DNA of 64,000 nt, taken from contig PAPB01000037.1 in assembly GCA_002708715.1 (NCBI GenBank), forward strand, positions 1 to 64,000, read 5' to 3'. Every line of letters begins with the position of its first letter. Within the stretch, counting starts at the first letter, position 1. The notes beneath the pieces were generated by a model. The model was not told the DNA's origin. It ran no database searches and worked only from the letters and a program-made list of their open reading frames with translations. Shown here one piece after another: positions 9,632 to 20,201 of the stretch. This DNA is from Fidelibacterota bacterium (GTDB taxonomy: Bacteria > Fidelibacterota > Marinisomatia > Marinisomatales > UBA1611). Position numbers and translations under genes: made by a program.

Positions 9632-10383
9632 ATTTTACGATTCATTGCGATAATTTGATTTTTATATCTCATATCTAAATAACTAAAATTTGACAATTTT
9701 TTAGGGAATAATTCATTCTCAAACTTTTTTAATATTTTAATTTTTGGCCAAATATTTTTTTGACCTAAATATATATGAGTAGGATAATCTGATAAAATCA
9801 TATTAATATTATTATCAGATGTCATTTTCATTTCTGAAATATTTTCGTACAAGGAAGGAAATCCATTCTTTATTTTGTTTAGCCATAAGGCACTTTTTTC
9901 CACATTGATTGAAAGCACTTTTTTACCAAAAGGATACAAGCTGATATCAGAATTGAAATTTGTCATTATTGGTAAATTGAGATTTTTTTTAGATTCAATA
10001 TCTGGCATCACATATCCATCAGAATCAATTAAAACCATTGGTGTTATATTCAATAATGCTATAGGATCTCGCTCTATTATTTCAATTTTCACAGTAGAAG
10101 GATACCATTTGCTAATTCTTGTAGTTTTTATGTAGGGGTGCTCCTCAATAATTTTAGTCATATTATCGATATTCACTGTATGCATATTAGTTCCAATAAA
10201 TTCTTTTAAAAGATCATAATATTTTTCTTTATCTATAATATATGTTTCTGAAAGTAAAATTTTTTCTAGGAGCATCTTTTTATTTAATTGATTCCACCAA
10301 AAAGATAATTTTATAAATATTGTTAATATTATAGTGAGTGTTATAAAAAAGGCATAATTATTATAATATATATTTTTTTTCAT
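9628..10383 (-). CDS. ftsQ: Cell division protein FtsQ/DivIB
   Basis: N-terminal TM segment, POTRA-type region (EEHPYIKTTRISKWYPSTVKIEIIERDPIALL), position between murB and ftsA. Confidence 0.88.
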   Translation of the reverse strand: MKKNIYYNNYAFFITLTIILTIFIKLSFWWNQLNKKMLLEKILLSETYIIDKEKYYDLLKEFIGTNMHTVNIDNMTKIIEEHPYIKTTRISKWYPSTVKIEIIERDPIALLNITPMVLIDSDGYVMPDIESKKNLNLPIMTNFNSDISLYPFGKKVLSINVEKSALWLNKIKNGFPSLYENISEMKMTSDNNINMILSDYPTHIYLGQKNIWPKIKILKKFENELFPKKLSNFSYLDMRYKNQIIAMNRKI

Positions 10384-10384
10384 T

Positions 10385-11299
10385 TTAATCTTTTTGGTAT
10401 TCTTTAAATCCCATCATCTGAATTTCTAATTCTAGTTTAATATTAAATTTTTCTTTTACTTTTGTTTTTGCTAATTCAATTAGTTTTAAAATATCAGTAG
10501 AAGAAGCTTTACCATGATTAATAAAAAAATTTGCATGGTGGTTTGATATTTCAGCATCTCCAATTTTAGTTCCTTTGAGACCAACTTGATCAATTAAATA
10601 TCCTGCCGCATAATTTTTTGGATTTTTAAAAACACTACCAGCAGAGCGATATTTCAAAGGTTGATTAGTTTTGCGACCTTTATTTGCATTATCTCTTTTT
10701 TCTTGAATTATTTTAGCATTCTCTTTTTTTAATATAAAATTTGCTGAAATAATGAATTCAGTATTTTTAAATGATGAAAATCGATATGAAAATTCAATAT
10801 CATTTGGATTATATGAAATTATATCACCTTCCATATTCATAATATTAACGCTTTTTAAATAGTTTGAAATTTCTCCTCCAAATGCTCCTGCATTCATTAC
10901 TAGGGCGCCTCCTAAAGTTCCTGGAACACCGATTAAACTTTCTAGTCCACTTAAATTTCTTTTAATTGATCCTCTTACTAATTTTCCAAGCATGACACCT
11001 GATTCTGCAAAAACATTGCAATCATTAAACTGAATTTTTCTTAGTGCTTTTCCTGGACTTAGAACAATACCATCGATTCCATCATCAGATACTAATAAAT
11101 TAGACCCAGAGCCAATAAAGTGTGTTGGGATTGAATATTTATTAGAATAACATAATATTTGTTTTAAATCAGTAAGGTCTTTAGGTGTAACATAAATAGA
11201 TGCTGGTCCACCAATTCCATAATATGTATGTTTTGACATTAATTCATTTTCTTTTATATCTCCTTTAATCATTGATTTTAATAATGTTAGGTCCTTCAA
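10385..11299 (-). CDS. murB: UDP-N-acetylenolpyruvoylglucosamine reductase
   Basis: HTYYGIGGPA, FIGSGSNLLVSDDGIDGIVL, GVPGTLGGALVMNAGAFG, RSAGSVFKNP. Confidence 0.97.
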   Translation of the reverse strand: MKDLTLLKSMIKGDIKENELMSKHTYYGIGGPASIYVTPKDLTDLKQILCYSNKYSIPTHFIGSGSNLLVSDDGIDGIVLSPGKALRKIQFNDCNVFAESGVMLGKLVRGSIKRNLSGLESLIGVPGTLGGALVMNAGAFGGEISNYLKSVNIMNMEGDIISYNPNDIEFSYRFSSFKNTEFIISANFILKKENAKIIQEKRDNANKGRKTNQPLKYRSAGSVFKNPKNYAAGYLIDQVGLKGTKIGDAEISNHHANFFINHGKASSTDILKLIELAKTKVKEKFNIKLELEIQMMGFKEYQKD

Positions 11300-12693
11300 T
11301 TTTGAGCCCTATTTGATAATAATTTGAGATTTTGAAAATAAGATTCACTATAACGCCATATACTCCCAGCACCCATAGTTATAACCATATCGCCTGGTTT
11401 TGAAATTTTAAGAAGTAAATTATTTAATTGATCGATATCAGGTAATAAAATGCAATTTTCTTTTAATATTTTATAAAGTTCATCATATATTATTTTAGAC
11501 GTAATATTGTATATTGGTTTTTCTCTAGCTGGATATATATCTGTTATAATTACAAAATCAGCTTCCTGCAAAGATTTAGCAAATTCTATATAAAAATCTC
11601 TAGTTCTACTATATAGATGAGGTTGAAAAATTGCCAAAATTCTTCTATTCCATCCATGTTTTGCAGCTTTTAAGGTTGCTTCAATTTCAGTGGGATGATG
11701 TGCATAATCATCTACGACCATAATATTATTTTTTATACCTTTAATATCAAATCGTCTTCTTACACCTGAAAAATCCATAATTCCTTTTTTTATAATATCA
11801 AAAGAAAGGCCCATTTCTAACCCTAGTGTGACAGCAGCCAAAGAGTTTAGTACATTATGTTCCCCAGGAACATTTAACTCAATTTCTCCCAGGCATTCCT
11901 CCGCACAAAAAACAGTGTATGTGGATTTTGTTTCATTAAATCGTAGGTTTTTTGCTCGGTAGGCCGCATCCCTAGACTGTCCATAGGTAGTCATAGGCCT
12001 TTCTATAAATGGTAAAATTTCTCGTACAGCAGGAGAATCAATACAAACAATTATTTCTCCATAAAAAGGTACGGATTTACAAAATTGTATGAATGCATTT
12101 TGTAAATCTTGAAGGTCGGAGTAACAATCTGTATGTTCTAATTCTATATTCGTAATAATACTAATAGTTGGTTTTAATGCTAAAAAACTGCGGTCAAATT
12201 CATCTGCTTCTACTACTATTATTTCGCCTTCACCTAAATTTGTATTTGTGTTTGAATTTTGCACTAGTCCACCTACGACAAGTGTAGGGTCTTTCTTTGC
12301 ATGATCAAGAATATCTCCAACCATAGATGAAGTAGTTGTTTTGCCATGAGTACCACCAACAGCAATACTAGTTTTCTTTAAAGATATTAATTCAGCCAAC
12401 ATTTCCGCTCTTCTTATTACAGGAATCTTGTTTTGACGTGCTTTTATTATTTCTGGGTTTTCCATAGGAATTGCACTTGAATAGACTAATGCATCAATAT
12501 CTTTTACATGTTCTGGATCGTGTCCAATATGTATTTTTATTCCAAGTTTTTTTAATCTTTTAACATTCTCATTGTTGGTCATATCAGATCCTAAAATATT
12601 AAAATCAAGTCTATATAAAAGTTCTGCAATACCACTCATTCCTATTCCACCAATTCCTACAAAAAAGATATTTTTAATTTTTCTGAATGTCAT
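11296..12693 (-). CDS. murC: UDP-N-acetylmuramate--L-alanine ligase
   Basis: FVGIGGIGMSGIAELL, GGTHGKTTTSSM, DDYAHHPTEIEATL. Confidence 0.97.
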   Translation of the reverse strand: MTFRKIKNIFFVGIGGIGMSGIAELLYRLDFNILGSDMTNNENVKRLKKLGIKIHIGHDPEHVKDIDALVYSSAIPMENPEIIKARQNKIPVIRRAEMLAELISLKKTSIAVGGTHGKTTTSSMVGDILDHAKKDPTLVVGGLVQNSNTNTNLGEGEIIVVEADEFDRSFLALKPTISIITNIELEHTDCYSDLQDLQNAFIQFCKSVPFYGEIIVCIDSPAVREILPFIERPMTTYGQSRDAAYRAKNLRFNETKSTYTVFCAEECLGEIELNVPGEHNVLNSLAAVTLGLEMGLSFDIIKKGIMDFSGVRRRFDIKGIKNNIMVVDDYAHHPTEIEATLKAAKHGWNRRILAIFQPHLYSRTRDFYIEFAKSLQEADFVIITDIYPAREKPIYNITSKIIYDELYKILKENCILLPDIDQLNNLLLKISKPGDMVITMGAGSIWRYSESYFQNLKLLSNRAQN

Positions 12694-13790
12694 AGTACAG
12701 TATCATAAATATTATCAACTATTATTTTAGTTGCATTTGGTTTTCCTATGAGCTTTGAAGCTTTACTCATATTATTAAGTTCTTTTTCATTGTGTATTAA
12801 ATTCATGATTGAATACATCAACTTTTTTTTATTTAGATTATTTTGAAAAAATATTTTTGCAGCTTTAGCTTTCACTAGAGTTTGAGCATTTTTTTTCTGA
12901 TGATTCCCAGCAGCATAGGGAAAAGGAATTAAAATGGAAGGTTTGCCACAAACTGTTATTTCAGCTAAAGTTAATGCACCACTCCTACAAATTATTAAAT
13001 CAGAAATAGCATATGCTTCAGCCATATTATTAATAAAAGGAGTTACATGAATATTAGATGAATTAAGATGAGCATAGTTTTCATATTCGGCATCTCCAGT
13101 TTGCCAAAGAATCTGGACACCTGCTTTTGCAATATTTTTCACAATACTATCAAGCATTTTATTTAAAAATGATGAACCTTGACTGCCTCCAAAAAGAAAA
13201 ATTGTTTTACATCTCTTTTTTAAATTGAAATTTTTATATCCAGATTCTTTTTCTCCTTTTGCAATTCCTGTCCTTATAGGGTTTCCAGTATGAATTATAT
13301 TAGCATTTAAGTTTGTATTTTTTTCGTTAAATGCAACACAGATTTTTTTGGCTTTTTTAGCAAACCATTTAGTAGTTAATCCAGGAAAAGAATTTTGCTC
13401 CTGAAGTATTATTGGAATTTTATTTTTTTTATTGGTTGCAATTAATAAAGGAACTGCTGATGCATAGCCACCTGTACCTATAACTATATTTGGCATGAAA
13501 TCATTATATATTTTTTTACATTTGTAAATAGAACGTATGATTCGGAATGGTAAAATAAAATTTCGGATCATATTATTGTAATGAAGTCCTCTTTGAAATC
13601 CTCTAATGGGCAATAAAGTATGCCAAACATCTTTAATAGGGAATACTTTAGCTTCTAAACCAAATTGTGATCCTATGTAATGTATTTTAGTTTTTGGGTT
13701 GCGACTAATAATTTCTTCTCCAATTGCTAAAGCGGGAAATAAGTGCCCACCTGTGCCACCTCCTGCTATGATAATTCTCAATTTATCCAT
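12690..13790 (-). CDS. murG: UDP-GlcNAc:lipid I GlcNAc transferase MurG
   Basis: IIAGGGTGGHLFPALAI, GTGGYAS, GGSQGS, ICRSGALTLAEI. Confidence 0.97.
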   Translation of the reverse strand: MDKLRIIIAGGGTGGHLFPALAIGEEIISRNPKTKIHYIGSQFGLEAKVFPIKDVWHTLLPIRGFQRGLHYNNMIRNFILPFRIIRSIYKCKKIYNDFMPNIVIGTGGYASAVPLLIATNKKNKIPIILQEQNSFPGLTTKWFAKKAKKICVAFNEKNTNLNANIIHTGNPIRTGIAKGEKESGYKNFNLKKRCKTIFLFGGSQGSSFLNKMLDSIVKNIAKAGVQILWQTGDAEYENYAHLNSSNIHVTPFINNMAEAYAISDLIICRSGALTLAEITVCGKPSILIPFPYAAGNHQKKNAQTLVKAKAAKIFFQNNLNKKKLMYSIMNLIHNEKELNNMSKASKLIGKPNATKIIVDNIYDTVL

Positions 13791-14931
13791 AAACAGTATT
13801 GCTCCAATAATTATTGTTTATCATTTTTTTATTCTGAGAAATATTTAATATTATACCGATTAAAGCCATATTGATAATCATGCCAGATCCTCCATAACTC
13901 ACCAATGGCATCGGTAGTCCAGTTACAGGGAATAAACCAGTGACAACTGCAGCATTTACAAATGCATATAAAATCAAATTTGAAGATATTCCAATTGCTA
14001 ATAAAACACCAAATGGATCAGTACAGTTTTTAGCAATTTTTATTCCTCTTAAGAAGATAAATAAAAACAGAGTAAGTACTGGAACGGTACCGATTAAAAA
14101 ACCAAGCTCTTCTCCTATAATTGCAAAAATAAAATCTGTGTGTGGAGTTGGTAAAAAGTGATTTTTTTCAATACTATTACCTAAACCAACGCCTACTAAT
14201 CCTCCATTGCCTAAACTAATTAAGGATTGATTGGCTTGATAGCCAACATCAGGGTTATCTCCAATACCAAAAAATGATAATATTCTTTGGCGTCTGTATT
14301 CCCTTGAAAGAAGTATAGGTATGCCTACTAATAAAGCCGCTGAACATGAAAGTGAAATTTGAGATAATTTAGCTCCTCCTATAAATAAGATTAACATTCC
14401 CAAAACCCCAATCATTAATGCGGTGCTATAGTCTGGCTGAATAATTATTAAGGCCATAATTGCACTCAAAATAATTAATGCAGGCAAAAGACCTGTTTGA
14501 AAGTTTTTTAACTCGTCTCGTTTTTTATCTACATAATATGCCATAAAGATAATTATTGAGAACCTAGCTACATCTGAAGTTTGCAGCGAAAAAGATCCTA
14601 GATAAAGCCATCTTGATGGTTTATACCAAGAATACCCATTAATTAAATAAATTGATTTTGTCAAAATTAAAAGGAATATGGATAAAATTATTAAATATGG
14701 AGCAAATTGTTTTAGAATTCGATAGTCTATAAAAAGGAACAAAATCAAAATAAAAATCCCTATTAAAAGTCTTATCAGATGATTTTTTAGGAATAGCATT
14801 TCTGTAACACCATCAGTTGATAAAAATGATTCATACCAGCTGGCACTATAAAGCATAATGGTGCCTGTCGCAGCTAATAATAGTAAGTAGATCACTAATT
14901 TTTTATCATATTTTTTTAGAATCATATTCAT
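13783..14931 (-). CDS. ftsW: SEDS glycosyltransferase FtsW
   Basis: SEDS membrane protein; HTDFIFAIIGEELG, VTGLPMPLVSYGGSG; dcw position. Confidence 0.95.
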   Translation of the reverse strand: MNMILKKYDKKLVIYLLLLAATGTIMLYSASWYESFLSTDGVTEMLFLKNHLIRLLIGIFILILFLFIDYRILKQFAPYLIILSIFLLILTKSIYLINGYSWYKPSRWLYLGSFSLQTSDVARFSIIIFMAYYVDKKRDELKNFQTGLLPALIILSAIMALIIIQPDYSTALMIGVLGMLILFIGGAKLSQISLSCSAALLVGIPILLSREYRRQRILSFFGIGDNPDVGYQANQSLISLGNGGLVGVGLGNSIEKNHFLPTPHTDFIFAIIGEELGFLIGTVPVLTLFLFIFLRGIKIAKNCTDPFGVLLAIGISSNLILYAFVNAAVVTGLFPVTGLPMPLVSYGGSGMIINMALIGIILNISQNKKMINNNYWSNTVYG

Positions 14932-16316
14932 GGTTTTTTTTCTAGTTTTTTAACAATTGATTTGAAAAAAAATCCACGTTCTTCAAAATTTGAGAATTGG
15001 TCAAAACTAGCGCAACCCGGAGATAATAATACTATATCTCCGGATTTTGCTATAGAATGGGCTTTTTGTACTGCAGAGTTAAGATCAATTATTTTTATTG
15101 ATCTTACCGCATCCCCTAATGCAGTAATGATTTGCCCACTGGCTTCCCCATAAGCGATAACTGCTTTTACATTATTAGAATTAATATATGGAAGGAGAAG
15201 TTCGAAATTTGCTCCTTTATTATAACCACCAAGTATTAATATTAATGGTTGTGAATATGTCTGGAGTGCTACTATTACTGAATTTATATTTGTAGCTTTA
15301 GAGTCATTTATAAATTTTATATCATTTATGGTAGATATGTGCTCTAATCTATGTTCTACACCTCCAAATGTTTCTAGTACTTTTTTTATGGCATTATTTT
15401 TAATACCATATAAACTAGCGCATGTAGCTGCACAGATTAGGTTATATAAATTATGGTTACCTTGTAAACTTATATTACTAATTTTAGTGATAGCTTGTTT
15501 AGATGAATAATGATATATCTTATCATTATTAATTTGAAAAATTGTATCGTTTGATTTAATACTAAATGTGTTTTTATTGATTTTTTTATTAGCGAAAGCA
15601 TTGGTTAATATATTATCATCCTGATTATAGATTACTAAGCTCCCGTTTTTAAAATTTTTCACTAATCTTAATTTCATTGCGATATATTCAGACATTGAGT
15701 GATGACGATCAATATGATCTTCAGAGATATTTGTATATAGAGCGATATAAGGGCATAAATGCTTTGTAAACTCTAATTGGAAACTTGATATTTCTAATAT
15801 ATAAACTGTTTTTTTAGGTTCTATTATTTCGCTTAGAACAGATTCCGAGAATGAGATTCCCATGTTTCCAGCCATAATTACATTTATATTTTTTGTTTGA
15901 CACATTTCGTATAAAACATGAGCAGTAGTTGTTTTACCATTAGAACCAGTAATAGCTATTATTTTTGAATTTGTATACCAACTTGCAAATTCTATTTCAC
16001 TAACAATTGGTATATTTTTTTTCACTGCTTTTTTCACAAGATGAGAATCTTTTGCTATACCAGGCGATAGAATCCATAGATCACTATGAAAAATTTTTGA
16101 GCTATGGATTCCAGTCTCTATTGCAATATGTTGATTTTGCATTAGACGTAATGCATTTGTACCTATTTCAATATTTGAATTAATGTCACTTGCAAATACT
16201 TTTGCACCAAGATGATTTGCAAGTTTTGCAGCTCCTATTCCACTTAATCCTAATCCGATTACTGTAACCTTTTTATTATAGATATCTATTTTATTTTTAT
16301 TTTCGATATTTATCAT
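14928..16316 (-). CDS. murD: UDP-N-acetylmuramoylalanine--D-glutamate ligase
   Basis: VTVIGLGLSGIGAAKLA, ITGSNGKTTTAHVL, FINDSKATNINSV, LSPGCASFDQFSNFEERG. Confidence 0.96.
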   Translation of the reverse strand: MINIENKNKIDIYNKKVTVIGLGLSGIGAAKLANHLGAKVFASDINSNIEIGTNALRLMQNQHIAIETGIHSSKIFHSDLWILSPGIAKDSHLVKKAVKKNIPIVSEIEFASWYTNSKIIAITGSNGKTTTAHVLYEMCQTKNINVIMAGNMGISFSESVLSEIIEPKKTVYILEISSFQLEFTKHLCPYIALYTNISEDHIDRHHSMSEYIAMKLRLVKNFKNGSLVIYNQDDNILTNAFANKKINKNTFSIKSNDTIFQINNDKIYHYSSKQAITKISNISLQGNHNLYNLICAATCASLYGIKNNAIKKVLETFGGVEHRLEHISTINDIKFINDSKATNINSVIVALQTYSQPLILILGGYNKGANFELLLPYINSNNVKAVIAYGEASGQIITALGDAVRSIKIIDLNSAVQKAHSIAKSGDIVLLSPGCASFDQFSNFEERGFFFKSIVKKLEKKP

Positions 16317-17416
16317 CGTATTTTAAAAGTTGTTAAAGAAAAGAGAGCAAGTAATAGGCCGATTATCCAAAATCTGATAACTACTTTTGTTTCATGCCAC
16401 CCTGCAAGTTCAAAATGATGATGTATGGGTGCCATTTTAAAAAATCGTTTGCCATTGCCTGTTTTTATTTTTGTCAAACGAAAATAAAATATTTGAATTA
16501 TTACGCTCATAGCTTCGAAAACAAAGACTCCGCCAATAATAAAAAGTAATAATTCTTTTTTTAAAAGTACTGCAATAGCACCTAAAGCAGCACCCGTAGA
16601 TAATGACCCTGTATCACCCATGAATATCTGTGCTGGGGATGCATTATACCATAAGTAGCCTATGCAAGCACCTGCCATAGCAGAGCAGAAAATTGATAAT
16701 TCGCCTGAGCCTGGTATGTAAAGAATATTTAAATAATTAGAATAATCTATTCGTCCAGTTATATATGCAATAGCCGCGAAAACTGTAAAGCAAATTGCTA
16801 AAAGTCCAGCTGCTAGACCATCAAGCCCATCAGTTAGATTAACTGCATTAGATGTTCCTGAAATAACTAATACTACCATTAGCGGATATAGTAAACCGAG
16901 ATCAAGTTCTACATTTTTTAAAAATGGAATAGATATTTTTGTACTAATAGTTGAAAATTCTGGTAATTGAAAAATCCAATAACTAATAATGCAGCCAAGT
17001 AAAATTTGCCCTGCCATTTTATACCTAGCTATTAAACCTTTTTTTATTTTTTTAAATACTTTTAAATAATCATCCGCAGCACCTATTATCCCCATCCAAA
17101 TAGTTGAAAAAAGAATAATCTGGATTAAAGGACTATTTAATTTTGAAAAAAGAAGGGTAGGGAGGAGTACAGACATTAATATTATCACTCCTCCCATTGT
17201 AGGCGTGCCCTTTTTCTTCATATGAGATTTAGGCCCTGTTAGGCGAATTTCTTCACCTATTTGGTTTTTATGTAGTATGTGGATAACCCAAGGACCTGTT
17301 ATGAAGCTTAATAAAAGCGCTAAGATTGCAGAGATTCCTGCACGAAATGTGATATACTCAAATATATTGAAAAATGAGTATGAATCTTTTAAACTTGTAA
17401 AAATTTGATGAATCAT
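16313..17416 (-). CDS. mraY: Phospho-MurNAc-pentapeptide transferase
   Basis: KKKGTPTMGGVIIL, NAVNLTDGLDGLAAG, IFMGDTGSLSTGAALG, MAPIHHHFELAGW. Confidence 0.98.
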   Translation of the reverse strand: MIHQIFTSLKDSYSFFNIFEYITFRAGISAILALLLSFITGPWVIHILHKNQIGEEIRLTGPKSHMKKKGTPTMGGVIILMSVLLPTLLFSKLNSPLIQIILFSTIWMGIIGAADDYLKVFKKIKKGLIARYKMAGQILLGCIISYWIFQLPEFSTISTKISIPFLKNVELDLGLLYPLMVVLVISGTSNAVNLTDGLDGLAAGLLAICFTVFAAIAYITGRIDYSNYLNILYIPGSGELSIFCSAMAGACIGYLWYNASPAQIFMGDTGSLSTGAALGAIAVLLKKELLLFIIGGVFVFEAMSVIIQIFYFRLTKIKTGNGKRFFKMAPIHHHFELAGWHETKVVIRFWIIGLLLALFSLTTFKIR

Positions 17417-18756
17417 TATGTTTCAAAAACTCCTTCGATAATTTTTTCCATTTTCATTCCTCTAGATCCTTTAAAAAGAATTTTATCTCCAGTAGTAATT
17501 ATTGCTTTTAAAGATTTAATTAAGTCTGTTTTTGACTTGAAATGTTTATTCATTATTTCATCATTAATTTTAGAGTGTACGTGTATTGTTTTTTCTCCTA
17601 TTGTAAAAACAATATCAATTTTTAGATCAGAGCATTTGGTGCCTATATCTTGATGTTGCTCTTTGGCTGCCTGCCCAAGTTCAAGCATATCACCAAACAC
17701 AAATATTTTACGACCATCATTTGAAAATGCATTTAAATACTCTAATGATGCAATAGATGAAGCAAGATTCGCATTATATGTATCATCAATAATTGTAATA
17801 TTATCTTTTTGGTTTACAAAGCATCTGCCTAGAGGTGGAGAGAAATTTTGTAATTTTTTAGCTAATCTATCCCATTTTATACCTAAGGTGATAGAAATAG
17901 CAGAGACAGGAATACAATTTTTTAAAAATGAAAAATTATGGGAATTAGTAGGTATTTCATATGTATCTAAAATTAATGTAAGCGTTCCATCTTTTTCTTG
18001 ATATATATCTGCTGGAAAATCACACTCTGGTGTAAGACCATAAGTTATCTTTTCCCCTAATATTGATATTTGAGAAATATATTTATCTGCCATATTTACA
18101 AATGCGATACCATTTTCTAATGCCTTAAATAAAAACCCTTTCTCTCTGGCTATATTTTCAAGAGACCCAAATCCTTCTAAATGGGCTGATGCAATATTTG
18201 TGATTATACCATGAGTTGGCTCTGCAATTTTACATAAAGCTTCAATCTCTCCTGATTTACTTGCTCCAAGTTCTAAAATTGCAATTTCATGAAAAGACCG
18301 CAGCTCAAACATTGTAAGGCAGAGGCCTAAAAGTGTATTATAATTACCTTTCGTTGCAAGCACTTTAAATTCATCTATTAAAACATGGGCTAGAAGATCT
18401 TTTGTAGATGTTTTCCCATTTGAACCTGTAATTGCGATTATAGGGATGTCAAAATTTCTTCTCCATCTATTTGCTATCATTGCAATGGTATCTAAAGGGT
18501 TTGAAACTATTATTTGTTCTAAATTGACTTTTTTGACCTTATGATTTACTAATGCAGCATTAGCCCCTTTTTTTGATGCTTCAGTTAAAAAATTATGTCC
18601 GTCAGTATTTTCTCCTTCCAATGCAATATATAGATCTCCTTGCTTTACTTTTCTACTATCATTTGAGATACCAGTAATCGGACGATTAATTTTTGAAGAA
18701 GTAATTTTTTCAAAAATTGTGGTGAACATCTCAGAATTTGCTATTTCAATCCTCAA
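17416..18756 (-). CDS. murF: UDP-MurNAc-tripeptide--D-Ala-D-Ala ligase
   Basis: ITGSNGKTSTKDLLAHVL, DDTYNANLASSIASL, FVFGDMLELG. Confidence 0.96.
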   Translation of the reverse strand: MRIEIANSEMFTTIFEKITSSKINRPITGISNDSRKVKQGDLYIALEGENTDGHNFLTEASKKGANAALVNHKVKKVNLEQIIVSNPLDTIAMIANRWRRNFDIPIIAITGSNGKTSTKDLLAHVLIDEFKVLATKGNYNTLLGLCLTMFELRSFHEIAILELGASKSGEIEALCKIAEPTHGIITNIASAHLEGFGSLENIAREKGFLFKALENGIAFVNMADKYISQISILGEKITYGLTPECDFPADIYQEKDGTLTLILDTYEIPTNSHNFSFLKNCIPVSAISITLGIKWDRLAKKLQNFSPPLGRCFVNQKDNITIIDDTYNANLASSIASLEYLNAFSNDGRKIFVFGDMLELGQAAKEQHQDIGTKCSDLKIDIVFTIGEKTIHVHSKINDEIMNKHFKSKTDLIKSLKAIITTGDKILFKGSRGMKMEKIIEGVFET

Positions 18757-20201
18757 TTAAATCTCCTAATAACTTTTAAATCTGAATATGGTATTTTCTG
18801 CCCTAGTATATCTTGATAATTTTCTCTTCCTTTACCTAAAATTGCGACAATATCATTTCTTTTTGCTTTTTTTAATGCTGTCTCTAATCCCTCTTCACGA
18901 TTTTTATAAATCGAGAATTTGTCTGCTTTGAACCCTGAAATAATTTGATTATTTATATCACTTTGTTTCTCAAATCTTGGATTATCTGGTGTTATATATA
19001 TATGCTTTGCATATTCTTCAACAATTTGTGCCATCTTTGGACGTTTTTCTTTATCTCTATCTCCTCCAGCTCCAAAAACAACGTACAGGTCTCCGCCATC
19101 ATTATGCTGTAATTTTTTTAAAGTTTCCATTACTTTTTTATATGAATCAGGAGTATGGGCATAATCAATAATTGCTTTAATTTGATTTTTTAGGTGGTGC
19201 ACTTCCATTCGTCCAGGAATTATTGCGCATTTAGCTATACCTGTTTCAATAGAGTTTTGATTGAGCCCTAGCGCTTTTGATACTCCAACCGCTGCTAGAA
19301 TGTTTTCTGAATTAAATTTTCCTATTAAATTTGATTTAATCTTATAATTAAAATTTTCTGTATTAATAACGCCTGATATTCCATTTATTGATATATTTAA
19401 AGATTTAAAATGAATTGTATTTGATTTATCATTTGAAAAGGGAATAGTAGATGACTCTAGTATTGATAGAAGTTTTTCCCCAAAAGGATCAGAAACATTA
19501 ATAATTGATATTGCGTTATTTTTAAGCATTTTGAATAATTTTAATTTTGTTAAGCAATAAGATTTAAAGCTTTTATGGTAATCTAAATGCTCAGGTGTAA
19601 TATTTGTAAAAACAGCTAAATCAAAATCTATATTATCTACTCTTGATTGATCTAATGCATGGGATGAAACTTCCATAACTACATGAGAGAAATTAGCTTT
19701 TAAAAGGTCTGCAAATAATTTTTGAAGTAAAAGAGCATCAGGTGTAGTTAATGTTGCTTGATGATTAATCTCATTAGCTATCAAACCTAAAGTGCCAAAT
19801 TGTGCAACTTTAATATTGGCCTGTTCTAATATGGATTTGATTATAGATGCTGTTGTTGTTTTTCCATTAGTACCAGTTATTCCAATTACTGTTAAATTTT
19901 TTGATGGGTTTCCATAATATTCAGAGGCAATTATTGATAAAGCTTTTCGTGTATTAAGAACTTTTATTTGGGGTACAGAACATTTAATAATGTCATATTG
20001 ATTAGTTATTATTGCAACAGCACCATAATCTATCGCTTCTTTTATATAATCATGCCCATCGTATTTTTCACCTTTTATGGCAATAAATAAATCACCTTTA
20101 TTTACATTCTTTGAATTAGTTGAGATACCCTTAAATAAGACGTCAGGTATTTTAGACCCTAAGATTTTTATTGGATCTAATATTTTTGTTAAAGGTCTCA
20201 T
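18753..20201 (-). CDS. murE: UDP-MurNAc-L-Ala-D-Glu ligase (MurE; probably meso-DAP type)
   Basis: ITGTNGKTTTASII, VMEVSSHALDQSRVDNIDFDLAVFTNITPEHLDYH, DNPR in TPDNPRFEKQSDI. Confidence 0.95.
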   Translation of the reverse strand: MRPLTKILDPIKILGSKIPDVLFKGISTNSKNVNKGDLFIAIKGEKYDGHDYIKEAIDYGAVAIITNQYDIIKCSVPQIKVLNTRKALSIIASEYYGNPSKNLTVIGITGTNGKTTTASIIKSILEQANIKVAQFGTLGLIANEINHQATLTTPDALLLQKLFADLLKANFSHVVMEVSSHALDQSRVDNIDFDLAVFTNITPEHLDYHKSFKSYCLTKLKLFKMLKNNAISIINVSDPFGEKLLSILESSTIPFSNDKSNTIHFKSLNISINGISGVINTENFNYKIKSNLIGKFNSENILAAVGVSKALGLNQNSIETGIAKCAIIPGRMEVHHLKNQIKAIIDYAHTPDSYKKVMETLKKLQHNDGGDLYVVFGAGGDRDKEKRPKMAQIVEEYAKHIYITPDNPRFEKQSDINNQIISGFKADKFSIYKNREEGLETALKKAKRNDIVAILGKGRENYQDILGQKIPYSDLKVIRRFN